This document shows positions 1-8,154 of a stretch of 64,000 nucleotides of DNA, one piece after another; position 1 is the first letter of the stretch; every line of letters begins with the position of its first letter. Source of the DNA: Streptomyces adelaidensis (GTDB lineage Bacteria > Actinomycetota > Actinomycetes > Streptomycetales > Streptomycetaceae); assembly GCF_016598475.1 (NCBI RefSeq), contig NZ_JAEMUX010000007.1, positions 1 through 64,000 on the forward strand. The letters are read 5' to 3'. A program made the position numbers and the translations under genes. The notes beneath the pieces were generated by a model. The model made no database searches and had not been told where the DNA came from. It saw only the letters and a list, made by a program, of their open reading frames with translations.

Positions 1-108
1 CTAGCCGTACCTTCCGGAGCCGGGGTCGCGTGGACCCGCGAATGATGAGCGAGGGCCCGTGGCTGGGGAGCGCGAGCCCTGTCGCGGTGTGTCACGCGAT
101 CCCTGTCC

Positions 109-148
109 GGGGGCCGGCCGAGCAGAGTGGGGCTGACGGCCGGCCCCC
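109..148 (-). terminator. Long GC hairpin, probable terminator
   Basis: A perfect 12-bp inverted repeat (GGGGGCCGGCCG at 109-120, complement at 137-148) encloses a 16-nt loop. It lies about 30 bp past the stop codon of the minus-strand gene at 178-384. No T-tract follows, which is usual for streptomycete terminators. Seen directly; the terminator role is inferred. Confidence 0.65.
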
Positions 149-177
149 GGCATCACACGCCGATGACTCTCAACGGG

Positions 178-384
178 TCACTCGGAGGTGACCGTCCAGC
201 GTCCGACCTCCTGATGGCCGGAGTCGTACAGGGGCTGGCCGTCGCCGGGTTCGATCTCGCAGTGCCGGAGGTTGCCGCCCCAGTAGCGCAGGATGCGCTC
301 CAACTCCTGGACGGTGGTGCCTTCGTCCCAGTCCGTGCTGTCCAGGTCGACCTCGAGAAGGAACTTCACTTCACGCGTCTCCAC
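178..384 (-). CDS. Small acidic protein of unknown function (68 aa)
   Basis: A short, acidic, Glu/Asp-rich protein with no recognised domain or catalytic motif. The N-terminus (KFLLEVDLD) reads like a beta strand, followed by a helix (TTVQELERILRYWGGNL) and a second strand pair, so a small alpha/beta fold is plausible. The listed GTG start has a weak ribosome site. A GTG five codons in (369) has GGAG about 8 nt upstream and may be the true start. It is followed by the hairpin at 109-148. Codon use is normal for the genome. Nothing nearby indicates a role. Confidence 0.6.
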   Translation of the reverse strand: METREVKFLLEVDLDSTDWDEGTTVQELERILRYWGGNLRHCEIEPGDGQPLYDSGHQEVGRWTVTSE

Positions 385-468
385 TTCTGTATGGCTCGGA
401 TTCCGCGCCGGGGTCGGGCGGAACGGTGTGCGCCTGCCGGTAGGTCCTTCAATCGTTTCATTGAACTG

Positions 469-912
469 CTACTTGAGACTTGGCCGGTGCGGCGGCTGGG
501 ACGCCGGGGGCGCCGGCGGCAGGTCCGGGAGCGGCGGGAAGCGGCCGAGCAACCGGGCGGCGCGCAGGAGCCGGTGGATCCGATGCTGGTCGGAGACGAG
601 ACGGAGCCGGCCGCCGCGCGCCTGCGCCGTGGCCTCCGCCCGGCACAGCACGCGCAGACCCGAGCAGTCGAAGAAGGTGACCCGGCGCAGGTCGACGAGG
701 ACGTCCGGCGCTGCGGCCCCGGTGGTGGCGGCCGTCAGATGTTCGGCCACGAAGCCCGCCGACGCCATGTCGATCTCGCCCGAGACCTCGACCACGGTGA
801 ACGCGCCGGTGCGGCGGGTGCGGGCGTACGGGTTCGCCGCCGCGGGGCCGGCTCCGGCGGCCGCGCCGCCCTCGGGCGGCGGAGCGGCACGGTCGTGGGC
901 TTCCGGAGTCAT
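469..912 (-). CDS. STAS-domain anti-sigma-factor antagonist
   Basis: A single STAS domain (residues about 28-125) with the strand VVEVSGEIDMAS and the signature loop DCSGLRVLCRA. In SpoIIAA/RsbV-type antagonists that loop carries the serine phosphorylated by the cognate anti-sigma kinase. Such proteins free a sigma factor by binding the kinase when dephosphorylated. The N-terminal 25 residues are Ala/Pro/Gly-rich and the last 25 are Pro-rich, so both ends are probably disordered. The ATG start has AAGGTGGAG upstream. No kinase gene is adjacent, but two SpoIIE-type phosphatases at 18.2 and 28.8 kb are of the class that dephosphorylates such proteins; a direct link is speculation. Confidence 0.85.
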   Translation of the reverse strand: MTPEAHDRAAPPPEGGAAAGAGPAAANPYARTRRTGAFTVVEVSGEIDMASAGFVAEHLTAATTGAAAPDVLVDLRRVTFFDCSGLRVLCRAEATAQARGGRLRLVSDQHRIHRLLRAARLLGRFPPLPDLPPAPPASQPPHRPSLK

Positions 913-1158
913 GGCGGCTCCACCTTGTCAGGGGCAGGCGCATTCGAGCCCGGAAGCTACCCCAGCGCGGTCCCTGCCATCCCTGTCGCGCCCCGCGCAA
1001 GATCTGCAACACCCGAAATGGTGAATTCCGGTTCCCGGTATTGACATTTCATGGGGCCAGTAAGCAAAGCGCTCTGATCGAGCGGATGTTGGACGGTCCC
1101 AGCCGACCAGGACGGCTGGGACCACTGCCGGGCGGCGTACCGGGGCCTGTAACAGGCC

Positions 1159-1344
1159 CTAGTCGTGGCGGGACTGCTCCTGTGCCTGCTCGTTGGGCGT
1201 GATGGCCTCGCCTGCCTCGCCCCGGCGGCGGCGCTGTTCCTCGGAGTCGGTGACACGGGTCTCGGCCTCTTCCACTTCGTGGAGGACCTCGCCCAGGGCG
1301 GTGTCGGGCTTGTCGTCGGGGTTTCGCCTGTTCCGGTGGGCCAT
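1159..1344 (-). CDS. Small charged hypothetical protein (61 aa)
   Basis: A hydrophilic 61-residue protein (starts MAHRNRRNPDDK, ends EQSRHD), rich in Glu, Arg and Gln, with no membrane segment; it is probably helical or disordered. The start was chosen because GAGGAG lies 6-7 nt before this ATG and the upstream in-frame sequence is antisense to the neighbouring gene. It follows the Ppx/GppA-like gene on the same strand with a 56-bp gap, so co-transcription is possible. No function can be assigned. Confidence 0.65.
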   Translation of the reverse strand: MAHRNRRNPDDKPDTALGEVLHEVEEAETRVTDSEEQRRRRGEAGEAITPNEQAQEQSRHD

Positions 1345-1400
1345 GGGGTTCTCCTCGCCTGTGAAGTCGGCGTGTGTCCGAAGCCGGCGGTCCGGGGGAG

Positions 1401-2435
1401 TCAGCGGGCCGGGGTGGCGATGCGTAGCGCCGTCGTGCCCGCTGAATTCGGCGTCGGGACGGCGGTCGTCGTGCCGTCGGGGGTCACCTTGCGGGTGACC
1501 TCCGACCACCAGGCCGGGCCGTCCTCTATGTGCCGCAGGAGCACACCCTCGCGGATCGCCCAGGGGCAGATGGTCACGGTCCTCAGGCCGGTGAGCTTCA
1601 TGGTGGTGTGCCCGACGAGAGCGCCGGCGAGGCTCTGCGCCGCGCGCGGGGCGGAGATGCCGGGGAGTGCGGACCGCTCGGCGACCGGGAGAGCGGACAG
1701 GCGGGTGATCGCGCGGCTCAGGTCGGCGCGGCTCAACTCCCGCTCCACGAACGGCCCGTGGCGGCCGGGCGCCGATCCGCACAGCCGTGACAGCTGCTGG
1801 AAGGTGCGCGAGGTGGCCACGGCGGTGCGCGGCCCCTCCCAACGGATGCGCGCGGAGACGTCCCGGAGTTCATGACGGACCTTGCGTCGCAGCGCCTTGA
1901 CGCTGTCCGCCGACGGCGGGTCCTGGCCTTGGAAGTACTCATGGGTCAACCGGCCCGCGCCCAGCGGCAGCGACGCCACGAAGTCCGGCAGCCGGCCACG
2001 CCCGAAGGCCACTTCCAGCGAACCGCCCCCGATGTCCAGCAGCGCGAGCGGCCCCGATCGCCAGCCCATCCACCGCCGCGCCCCGAGGAAGGTCAGCTCC
2101 GCCTCCACCTCGCCGGGCAGGGTGCAGATCCGTACCCCGGTCTCCGCACGTACGGTACGCAGCACGTCCTGGCAGTTCGGCGCGGAGCGCACCACGGCGG
2201 TCGCGAACGCCAGCGGGGTCGACGCCCCCCACCGCTCCGCCGTGCGCGCCGCGGCCGTGACCGCGTCGCACAGCTGCCGTACGGCCTCCTCGGGCACATT
2301 CCCGCCGGGCGGGACCTGTTCGGACAGCCTCAGGCGCCACTTGGCGGTGTGTGCCGGCAGCGGTACACCCCCCTCGGCGTCCGCCACCACAAGCCGTACG
2401 GTGTTCGATCCCACATCAACCACGCTCATCCGCAT
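1401..2435 (-). CDS. Ppx/GppA-family phosphatase
   Basis: Member of the exopolyphosphatase/guanosine pentaphosphate phosphatase family (ASKHA fold), which hydrolyses terminal phosphates of polyphosphate or pppGpp. The N-terminal phosphate-1 motif is clear (SVVDVGSNTVRLVV), and the second glycine-rich motif LLDIGGGSLEVAFG occurs near residue 140. At about 344 aa it matches the short actinobacterial form without the C-terminal HD domain. The ATG at 2435 or the ATG two codons on (2429) could be used; the in-frame region further upstream is Arg/Pro-rich and non-conserved in character. No ribosome site is evident. The substrate cannot be decided from sequence. Confidence 0.85.
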   Translation of the reverse strand: MRMSVVDVGSNTVRLVVADAEGGVPLPAHTAKWRLRLSEQVPPGGNVPEEAVRQLCDAVTAAARTAERWGASTPLAFATAVVRSAPNCQDVLRTVRAETGVRICTLPGEVEAELTFLGARRWMGWRSGPLALLDIGGGSLEVAFGRGRLPDFVASLPLGAGRLTHEYFQGQDPPSADSVKALRRKVRHELRDVSARIRWEGPRTAVATSRTFQQLSRLCGSAPGRHGPFVERELSRADLSRAITRLSALPVAERSALPGISAPRAAQSLAGALVGHTTMKLTGLRTVTICPWAIREGVLLRHIEDGPAWWSEVTRKVTPDGTTTAVPTPNSAGTTALRIATPAR

Positions 2436-2597
2436 GACCGACGGAGTACCCGAAAGCCGTCTCGGCACGCACGTTCCGTACGGCGGCCGGTGACGCACGG
2501 TCGTGTACAGGCCGTCGGGGCGCTCTCGTTCACCACCCCGGGGAGTGCGCACACCACGTGGCGGAGGCCGGCCGATCGCAGGCCTGAATCGCACCCC

Positions 2598-2634
2598 TGA
2601 TCGGAACGATCAGAGTTATTGCATATGATGCGCA
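2598..2634 (+). promoter_or_regulatory. Two adjacent palindromes at the GNAT/ABC operon start
   Basis: TGATCGGAACGATCA (2598-2612) is a perfect 6-bp inverted repeat around GAA. TGCATATGATGCGCA (2620-2634) is a second, imperfect palindrome ending one base before the GTG start of the acetyltransferase gene. The TATGAT within it (2624-2629) would make a good -10 box placing transcription at or near the GTG, i.e. a leaderless transcript. The second palindrome shares the TG...ATGAT...CA skeleton of Streptomyces Zur-type boxes, but only about 10 of 15 positions, so metal control is a guess. Confidence 0.45.
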
Positions 2635-2635
2635 G

Positions 2636-3205
2636 GTGCAGTACTACGACATCAGGGTGGCAGGCCCCGACGAACTCGACAGCGCCCGGACGGTGATGCT
2701 CGACACCGTCTACCGGGATTTCGGCACGGGCTATGTGCCGCGCTGGCACGGGGACATCATCGATCTCCACGGCGCGTACGTCGCCCCCGACCGCCATGTG
2801 CTCCTGGTGGCGGTCGACGGACGGGACGGCACGGTCGTCGCCACCGGCGCGCTGGACTCCCGGGGGCCCGCCCATCCGCCCAACCCCCGTTGGCTGGCCG
2901 AGCGTTACCCGTCCGGGGAGACCGCCCAGCTGCGGCGCGTGTACGTGCGCCCCGAGCACCGGCGGCGCGGACTGGCCCGGCGGCTGGTCGCCGCGCTGCT
3001 GGACTTCGTGGCGGCCGACGGCGGTTACCGCTCCGTCTATCTGCACACCGACCCCGCGGTGCGCGGCGCCGAGGACTTCTGGCTCTCGCAGGGCGTGGCC
3101 GTGTGCGACGAGCGCGAGGCGACCGGGGAGCGGGTCGTGCACTTCGAGATACCGGTACCGCCTGTCACCCGCACCCTCGCCGGCTGGTGCCGCGGCACCA
3201 GCTGA
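2636..3205 (+). CDS. GNAT-family N-acetyltransferase
   Basis: A 189-aa Gcn5-related acetyltransferase. The acetyl-CoA binding motif A is visible (VYVRPEHRRRGLARRL, residues about 102-117), followed by the helix AALLDFVAADGG and the beta-5/alpha-4 segment GAEDFWLSQGV. The substrate is unknown. It starts at GTG with no leader to speak of (see palindromes 2598-2634) and is followed 51 bp later by a binding-protein gene and a coupled transporter operon. This suggests that it modifies, or detoxifies, whatever the operon transports. Overall length and motif order are normal for the family. Confidence 0.85.
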   Translation: MQYYDIRVAGPDELDSARTVMLDTVYRDFGTGYVPRWHGDIIDLHGAYVAPDRHVLLVAVDGRDGTVVATGALDSRGPAHPPNPRWLAERYPSGETAQLRRVYVRPEHRRRGLARRLVAALLDFVAADGGYRSVYLHTDPAVRGAEDFWLSQGVAVCDEREATGERVVHFEIPVPPVTRTLAGWCRGTS

Positions 3206-3256
3206 GAGTCATGTCCCGCCGGCACCCCATCCGTCCCCCACAGAGAACCAAGGACC

Positions 3257-4744
3257 ATGCGCTCTCCCCGCCGCCGCGTCGTCGCCGGCCTGCTCCTCGC
3301 CCCCGTGCTGACCGGCTGCTTCGCCTCGGGCGGTGACACCGACGTCGACTCCGCCGAGGGCTCGCGGCTGCGGGTGGCGCTCGCCTTCCCGCCCGCCGAG
3401 AACTTCTCCCCGTACGGCGCCGACGCCACCCTCCTCAGCCGGCTCGGCGTCACCGAAGGGCTCACGAAACTGGACGCCAACGGCGCCGCCGCACCCGCGC
3501 TCGCCGAGTCCTGGACCCGCGAGAACGACCGGAACTGGCTCTTCACTCTGCGAGAGGCCACCTTCCAGGACGGCACCGAGGTCACCCCGGCCACCGTGGC
3601 CGCCGCCCTCACCCATGCCACCGAGGCCGAGCCCGTCACCGCCGCGCTCTCCGGCGTCACGCTCACCGCGAAGAAGAGCGGCGACCGCCAGGTCCGCGTC
3701 ACCACCGAGGATCCGGACCCGGCCCTGCCGCTCCGCCTCACCAGCCCCGGCCTCGCGATCCTCTCCGCCAAGGCCTACGCCGCCGAGCGCGTGAACCCGG
3801 TCGGCACGGCCACCGGCCCCTTCGAGGTCACCAAGGTGACCGGCACCACCGCGGCCACCCTGGACCGCTTCGACGAGTACTGGGGCGGCCGTGCCCAGGC
3901 CTCCGGCGTCGACGCCCGGTTCATAGCCGACGGCACCGCCCGCACCAACGCCCTGCGCACCGACCAGGTCGACCTGGCGGAGGCCGTCCCGGTGTCACAG
4001 GCGTCCACCCTCGACAAGGGCACCCGCCACGAGACGGCCACCACCCGCACCACCAGCCTCCTCCTCAACACCAAGAGCGGCGCCTTCAAGGACCCGAAGC
4101 TCCGGGCCGCCGCCCGCGAGGCCGTCGACGGCTCCGTACTCGCCAAGGACGTGTACGAGGGATACGCGGACGCCGGCGCCGGCATCTTCGGGCCCGCCGT
4201 GACCTGGGCAGCGGACAAGCGTCTCGAACCGTCCGGGCGGGCGAAGGCCACCGATCCCGACGGCACCTCGGTGACCATCGCGACGTACGACAACCGGCCC
4301 GAACTGCCCGAGGTCGCCCAGGTGCTGCAACAGCAGCTCCAGAAGGCCGGATTCAAGGTGAAGCTGGAGGTGCGCGAGTACTCGCGGCTGGAGAGCGACG
4401 CCCTGGCCGGCGAGTTCGACGCCTTCGTCGGCGCTCGCAACTCCCTGCTGGACACCGGTGATCCCGTCTCCATCCTCGCCAGCGACTTCAGCTGCGCCGG
4501 CAGCTACAACCTCGCCCTGCTGTGCGACAAGAAGGTGGACCGGGCCGTCGCCGCCGCCGAGAAGGAGTCCGACACCGCGAAGCGGCAGCAGGCGGCCATG
4601 AACGCCGAGGCGGCGATCCTCGCCACCGACGCCACCGTCCCGCTCGTCCACCAGCAGATCATCACCGGCGTCGCCACCTCCGTGCGGGGCGTGACCTACG
4701 ACCCCTACGAGCGCACTCTCATCGGAACGGGGACCCGGCGCTGA
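3257..4744 (+). CDS. ABC transporter substrate-binding lipoprotein (SBP family 5)
   Basis: A 495-aa family-5 solute-binding protein of the oligopeptide/dipeptide/nickel type. An Arg-rich n-region and hydrophobic core end in the lipobox LTGC (Cys at residue 22), so it is expected to be anchored outside the membrane. Typical family segments include NFSPYGADATLLSRLGVTEG, LAESWTRENDRNWLFTLRE and FDEYWGG. It heads a coupled set: its TGA overlaps the CTG start of the fused permease at 4741. The ligand (peptide, metal chelate, other) is not evident. ACC AAGGACC precedes the ATG, a modest ribosome site. Confidence 0.88.
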   Translation: MRSPRRRVVAGLLLAPVLTGCFASGGDTDVDSAEGSRLRVALAFPPAENFSPYGADATLLSRLGVTEGLTKLDANGAAAPALAESWTRENDRNWLFTLREATFQDGTEVTPATVAAALTHATEAEPVTAALSGVTLTAKKSGDRQVRVTTEDPDPALPLRLTSPGLAILSAKAYAAERVNPVGTATGPFEVTKVTGTTAATLDRFDEYWGGRAQASGVDARFIADGTARTNALRTDQVDLAEAVPVSQASTLDKGTRHETATTRTTSLLLNTKSGAFKDPKLRAAAREAVDGSVLAKDVYEGYADAGAGIFGPAVTWAADKRLEPSGRAKATDPDGTSVTIATYDNRPELPEVAQVLQQQLQKAGFKVKLEVREYSRLESDALAGEFDAFVGARNSLLDTGDPVSILASDFSCAGSYNLALLCDKKVDRAVAAAEKESDTAKRQQAAMNAEAAILATDATVPLVHQQIITGVATSVRGVTYDPYERTLIGTGTRR

Positions 4745-6507
4745 GGCGGGCACTCTGGCGCCTCCTGCTTGCCGCCGCCCTGCTGTGCGGCATCGGCCTG
4801 CTGCCGTGGCTGTCGCACACGGATCCGGCGCTCACGGTCCTCAAGGCGCGCTCGGCCGAACGCGACCCCACGCCGGAGGTGCTGGCGGCCGTACGGGACG
4901 AACTCGGGCTCGACGCGGGCCCGTCGAAGCTGCTGGGGGAGTGGCTCGGCGGGCTGGCGCGGGGGGACGCGGGGCGCTCGTGGATCTCCGGCGGCGAGGT
5001 CACGCCGTCCGTCGTCCAGGCGCTGGGCGTCTCGCTGCTGCTGATGGCCGCCGCGCTCGTCGTGGCGGCGGTCACCGCCGCCGCGGTGTGCGCCCGCACC
5101 CTGTGGCTGGGCGCGCACCGCCGACTCGGCGACCGTTCCGGCGGCAGCGTGGCCGCGATGACGGCCGCCCTGCCGGAGTTCCTCACCGCGTCCGTGCTCG
5201 CCACCGCCGTCGGCGTGCACCTCGGCTGGCTGCCCGCGCTCGGCTGGTACGGACCGCGGTGGATGGTGCTGCCCGCCCTCGCCCTCGGTCTGCCCGCCGG
5301 CGCGCTGCTCGGCCGGATGCTCGACGACCTGCTGCCCGGCGCCTTCGCCGAGCCCTGGGCACTGGCCGCCGCCGCCCGAGGCATACCCGGGCGGGTCATC
5401 GCCCGCCAGACCGTACGCCGCTGCATACCCGGACTGCTGCCGAACACCGGCCTGTTCGTGGTCGGCCTCACCGGCGGCGCGGTCACCGTCGAGCAGATAT
5501 TCGACATACCCGGTCTGGGCCGCACCACCCTCCAGGCCGCCATCGCCCAGGACCTCCCCGTCCTCCAGGCCGGCACCCTCGCCCTCGTCCTGCTGGCCGC
5601 CGTCGCCGGAGCCCTCGCCCGGCCCGCCGCCCGGCTCCTCATCGGCCCGGCCCTGCGTGACGGTGCCCTCCACTCCCTGCACCGCCCGAAGCCACCCGCA
5701 CCACGACGCACCCCGCTGCTCCACGGAACGCTGCTCCTCGCGGTCGTCGTGCTCGGCCTGGCCCGCGACCCGCTCGCCCTCGACACCGGCGCCCGGCTCC
5801 AACCCCCTTCCTGGGCCCACCCGTTGGGCACCGACGCCCTCGGCCGTGACCTCCTCGCCCGGATCGGCCACGGCGCGTTCACGACCCTCGCCCTGGCCGT
5901 CGCGATCAGCGCGGCGGCGCTGCTGACGGGCCTCCTGCTCGGACTGCTGCCCCGGCTCTCCGGACCGCTCGTCGACACCGTCAACGCCGTACCGGCCGTC
6001 CTCGCGGGCCTCCTCGTCGCCGGTGTCGCCGGCAGCGGAGCGGCGACACCCGCGCCGGCCGTGGCCGCCGTCGCCTGGGTGCCCCTCGCCGCGCACACCA
6101 CGGCCCTGCTCGAACAGGAACGGGCCACCACACACATCACCGCCACCAAGGGCCTCGGCGCGGGCCACGCCCATCTGCTCCGCCATGAACTCCTCCCCGC
6201 CGTCCTGCCTCCGGTCGCCCGCCACGCCCTCCTCCGGCTGCCCGCCGTGGCCCTCGCCCTGACCTCCCTCGGCTTCCTCGGCCTCGGCAGCCGGCCCCCG
6301 GCCCCCGAGTGGGGCCTCCTCCTCGCCGAGAACCAGCCGTACGCCGAACGCGCCCCCTGGGCCGTCCTCGCCCCCGCCGCCGCACTCGCCCTGCTGGGCG
6401 CGCTCGCCGTCACCGCGGCGGACGGCGTTCGCCTGCCCCGCCCCTTCGCCGGCGCCCCGCGCCGACCGAAGCCCGCCGTCGCCCCCCTCGTCGGAGAAAC
6501 CGGATGA
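4741..6507 (+). CDS. Fused DppB-DppC-type ABC permease, CTG start
   Basis: One chain of about 588 aa contains both permeases of a peptide/nickel importer. Residues about 1-300 resemble DppB/NikB, with the EAA loop region (GIPGRVIARQTVRRCIPGLLPNTG, EQIFDIPGLGRTTLQAAIAQD). Residues about 320-560 resemble DppC/NikC (HPLGTDALGRDLLARIGHG, TKGLGAGHAHLLRHELLPAV). No ATG, GTG or TTG lies where translation must begin; CTG at 4741 overlaps the TGA of the binding-protein gene (CTGA), so a coupled CTG start is the best reading. The stop overlaps the ATG of the MFS gene (ATGA). No ATP-binding subunit is encoded in the operon. Confidence 0.8.
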   Translation: MRRALWRLLLAAALLCGIGLLPWLSHTDPALTVLKARSAERDPTPEVLAAVRDELGLDAGPSKLLGEWLGGLARGDAGRSWISGGEVTPSVVQALGVSLLLMAAALVVAAVTAAAVCARTLWLGAHRRLGDRSGGSVAAMTAALPEFLTASVLATAVGVHLGWLPALGWYGPRWMVLPALALGLPAGALLGRMLDDLLPGAFAEPWALAAAARGIPGRVIARQTVRRCIPGLLPNTGLFVVGLTGGAVTVEQIFDIPGLGRTTLQAAIAQDLPVLQAGTLALVLLAAVAGALARPAARLLIGPALRDGALHSLHRPKPPAPRRTPLLHGTLLLAVVVLGLARDPLALDTGARLQPPSWAHPLGTDALGRDLLARIGHGAFTTLALAVAISAAALLTGLLLGLLPRLSGPLVDTVNAVPAVLAGLLVAGVAGSGAATPAPAVAAVAWVPLAAHTTALLEQERATTHITATKGLGAGHAHLLRHELLPAVLPPVARHALLRLPAVALALTSLGFLGLGSRPPAPEWGLLLAENQPYAERAPWAVLAPAAALALLGALAVTAADGVRLPRPFAGAPRRPKPAVAPLVGETG

Positions 6508-7904
6508 CCGAGCCCCAGCAGCAACCGCGCGGCACAGCTCGGCGCCAACCGACCGGGACGCCTGAACGATGTCCGTCCGAGACGCCGGTGCGATATCCGT
6601 CCGAGACACCTGAGGGAGAACCGTCCGAGACGCCGGAGCGGCAACCCACCGCCCCGCCCCGGCCGGTGGCCGGCAAGCGCTCCCGCCGGCACACCTGGGC
6701 GCGGCTCAACCCGCTCCTGAGGCTGCTGATCCTCACCCAACTCGCCTTCAACATCGGCTTCTACGCCGTGCTGCCGTTCCTCGCCGAACACCTCGGCACG
6801 GCGATCGGCATGGCCGGCTGGATGGTCGGCTTCGTGCTCGGGCTGCGGACCTTCAGCCAGCAGGGCCTGTTCGTGGTGGGCGGCGCGCTCGCCGACCGCT
6901 ACGGCGTACGGCCCGTCGTCCTCGCCGGGTGTGTGCTGCGGATCGCCGGGTTCGCGTGGCTCGGATACGCCGACGCGGACTGGTCGGTCATCGGCTCCGT
7001 CCTCCTCATCGGTTTCGCCGCCGCGCTGTTCTCCCCGGCCGTCGAGTCCGAGGTCGCCCGGCAGGCCGTCGTCTGGGAGGAGTCGGGCGGCGGCCCCCGT
7101 ACGGGCGTGCTCGCGCTGTTCACGGTGGCGGGACAGGCCGGGGCGTTCGTCGGACCGCTCATCGGCGCGCTGCTGCTCGCCGTGGACTACCGCGTGGTGT
7201 GTCTCGTGGGCGCGGGGGTCTTCGTCCTCGTCCTGGCCGGGCACTTCTGGCTGCTGCCGCAGCACATCCCGGGCCGGGAGCGGGTGGCGGTGAAGGGCGG
7301 TCTGGGCGGGCTGCTGCGCAACCGCCGCTTCCTCGCGCTGTGCTGCGCGTACGGCGCCTACCTGCTCGCGTACAACCAGCTGTACCTCCTCCTCCCCGAC
7401 GAGGTCGAGCGGGCCACGGGCTCCCAGTCGGCGCTGGCCTGGCTGTTCGGGCTGTCCTCGCTGCTCGTCGTCACCGCCCAGCTGCCGGTGACCCGCTGGG
7501 CGGCGGACCGGCTCGACCTGCGCCGGTCCATGTCCGCGGGGCTGCTGTTGATATCCGCCGGGTTCGCGGTGGTGGCCGCGGCCCGGCCCGCCGAGTGGAC
7601 CGGCGACGCGGGGCTGCTGCCCGCCGCCGGTCTCGTGGTCCTGCTGACGCTCGGGCAGATGCTGGTGGCTCCGGCCGCCCGCGCGTGGGTGCCGGATCTC
7701 GCGGTGGAGGGGCGACTGGGCCTCTACACCGGCGCGATGTCCTCCGTCTCGGGCCTGATCGTGCTGGTCGGCAGCGCGGGCACGGGTTCCCTCATGGACA
7801 CGGGGTTGCCCGGGGCCGTGCCGTGGCTGGTCCTCGCCGTGATTCCGGTCGCCGCGATCGTGCTGATCCCGCGCGGGGGAACGGTCCGGGGCCAGGCCGT
7901 GTAG
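6504..7904 (+). CDS. MFS transporter with PSETP-repeat N-terminus
   Basis: A 466-aa major facilitator with about 12 hydrophobic segments beginning near residue 70 (LRLLILTQLAFNIGFYAVLPFLAEHLG). The motif-A-like loop GGALADRYGVRPVVLAG lies between helices 2 and 3. The first 65 residues are a hydrophilic, Pro/Glu/Thr-rich tail with three PSETP repeats, unusual for MFS proteins and probably disordered. Its ATG overlaps the permease stop, so it is translationally coupled. In metallophore systems such as Cnt, an MFS exporter is encoded beside a family-5 ABC importer; the analogy is suggestive, but no metallophore synthase is nearby. It is followed by about 250 bp without a gene. Confidence 0.85.
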   Translation: MTEPQQQPRGTARRQPTGTPERCPSETPVRYPSETPEGEPSETPERQPTAPPRPVAGKRSRRHTWARLNPLLRLLILTQLAFNIGFYAVLPFLAEHLGTAIGMAGWMVGFVLGLRTFSQQGLFVVGGALADRYGVRPVVLAGCVLRIAGFAWLGYADADWSVIGSVLLIGFAAALFSPAVESEVARQAVVWEESGGGPRTGVLALFTVAGQAGAFVGPLIGALLLAVDYRVVCLVGAGVFVLVLAGHFWLLPQHIPGRERVAVKGGLGGLLRNRRFLALCCAYGAYLLAYNQLYLLLPDEVERATGSQSALAWLFGLSSLLVVTAQLPVTRWAADRLDLRRSMSAGLLLISAGFAVVAAARPAEWTGDAGLLPAAGLVVLLTLGQMLVAPAARAWVPDLAVEGRLGLYTGAMSSVSGLIVLVGSAGTGSLMDTGLPGAVPWLVLAVIPVAAIVLIPRGGTVRGQAV

Positions 7905-8154
7905 TCCTGGGCGTACTGACCCGTGAGGTTGGGGACGCGGCTGACGGGCCGTCCGAGACTGCGACAGAGCCCTTCCCCTGACCAGACCCCGACCGTTTTC
8001 GCCTGCGCCCCGATCGCCCCTGAGCGGTCCCCGAGCCGACCCGGAAATGTCCCTGAGAGGGGCACCACAGGGGCGACAGGACACCTGACGTGACGACGGT
8101 GCCCCGGCCGGGTCCGCACGCCTGACACAACCGCTCTCTTCACGAGGAGGACCC

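Noticed and set aside
2620..2634. Firm assignment of a Zur box
   Set aside because: Only about 10 of 15 positions match the Streptomyces consensus and the -10 box itself explains part of the match; kept as an unassigned palindrome.
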